Source: CAVVDT01 sp964568825
GTDB taxonomy: Bacteria; Pseudomonadota; Alphaproteobacteria; Rhizobiales; Aestuariivirgaceae
Direction of reading: 5' to 3'
DNA length: 5,756 nucleotides
NCBI GenBank assembly: GCA_964568825.1
Contig: CAZMSA010000207.1
Coordinates: forward strand, 1-5,756
The position numbers and the translations under genes are program-made. Positions 5,674 to 5,756 of this stretch are shown piece after piece; the stretch's first letter is position 1, and every line of letters begins with the position of its first letter. The notes beneath the pieces were generated by a model. The model saw only the letters and a program-made list of their open reading frames with translations, made no database searches and was not told the DNA's origin.

Positions 5674-5756
5674 TTGAACTGGATCAAGAACTTCGTTCGC
5701 CCGAAAATCCGTTCCATCCTCGGCGGCAAGCGCGAGGTGCCGGAGAACATGTGGGT
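5674..5756 (+). CDS. accD: Acetyl-CoA carboxylase carboxyltransferase subunit beta, N-terminal fragment (3' end outside window)
   Basis: Beta subunit of the carboxyltransferase half of acetyl-CoA carboxylase, which makes malonyl-CoA for fatty acid synthesis. Only 27 full codons are in the window: (M)NWIKNFVRPKIRSILGG, then KREVPENMW. The MNWI...VRPK...REVPENxW pattern is the usual start of alphaproteobacterial AccD, just before its zinc-binding Cys residues, which would lie beyond the window edge. The start codon is TTG, fixed by a stop six bases upstream in frame and by AGGAG at good spacing. Position after trpA is widely conserved in proteobacteria of this class, usually with folC next; folC cannot be seen here. 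Confidence 0.92.
   Translation, partial: MNWIKNFVRPKIRSILGGKREVPENMW

Overview
This window is a compact, GC-rich stretch of nine housekeeping genes, all on the plus strand. The gene order is rpsA (3' end), sppA, ihfB, a lapA-domain gene, pyrF, trpF, trpB, trpA, accD (5' end). The protein sequences and the gene order, especially rpsA-sppA-ihfB-lapA followed by trpFBA-accD, point to an alphaproteobacterium, most likely in the Hyphomicrobiales (Rhizobiales). A Devosia-type relative is my guess from the flavour of the sequences; I could not search to confirm it.

Left half (1-2084): the end of ribosomal protein S1, then a 324-residue membrane-anchored signal peptide peptidase of the short SppA type, the beta subunit of integration host factor, and a small two-helix inner-membrane protein with a LapA/DUF1049 domain. 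Intergenic gaps are 38-61 bases and show no convincing intrinsic terminator, so co-transcription is possible. A perfect 8-bp inverted repeat sits in the last codons of sppA, just before ihfB.

Middle gap (2085-2195): 111 bases, the longest non-coding stretch. It contains a GC-rich palindrome, a possible 16-codon upstream reading frame, and a perfect 7-bp inverted repeat directly before pyrF. This is the most likely place for a promoter or regulatory leader of the right-hand operon.

Right half (2196-5756): pyrF (last step of UMP synthesis), trpF, trpB and trpA (phosphoribosylanthranilate isomerase and both tryptophan synthase subunits), then the start of accD (acetyl-CoA carboxylase beta subunit), which begins with TTG. 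pyrF and trpF are 3 bases apart and trpB/trpA overlap by 4 bases, so these genes are very probably an operon with translational coupling. TrpF makes CdRP; indole-glycerol-phosphate synthase (TrpC, not in the window) converts it; TrpA and TrpB finish tryptophan.

All visible catalytic residues are present and no gene is broken. I see no mobile element, CRISPR array, tRNA, rRNA or unknown gene cassette. Nothing here looks like an undescribed system; the points worth a second look are small-scale regulatory structures and start-site details.
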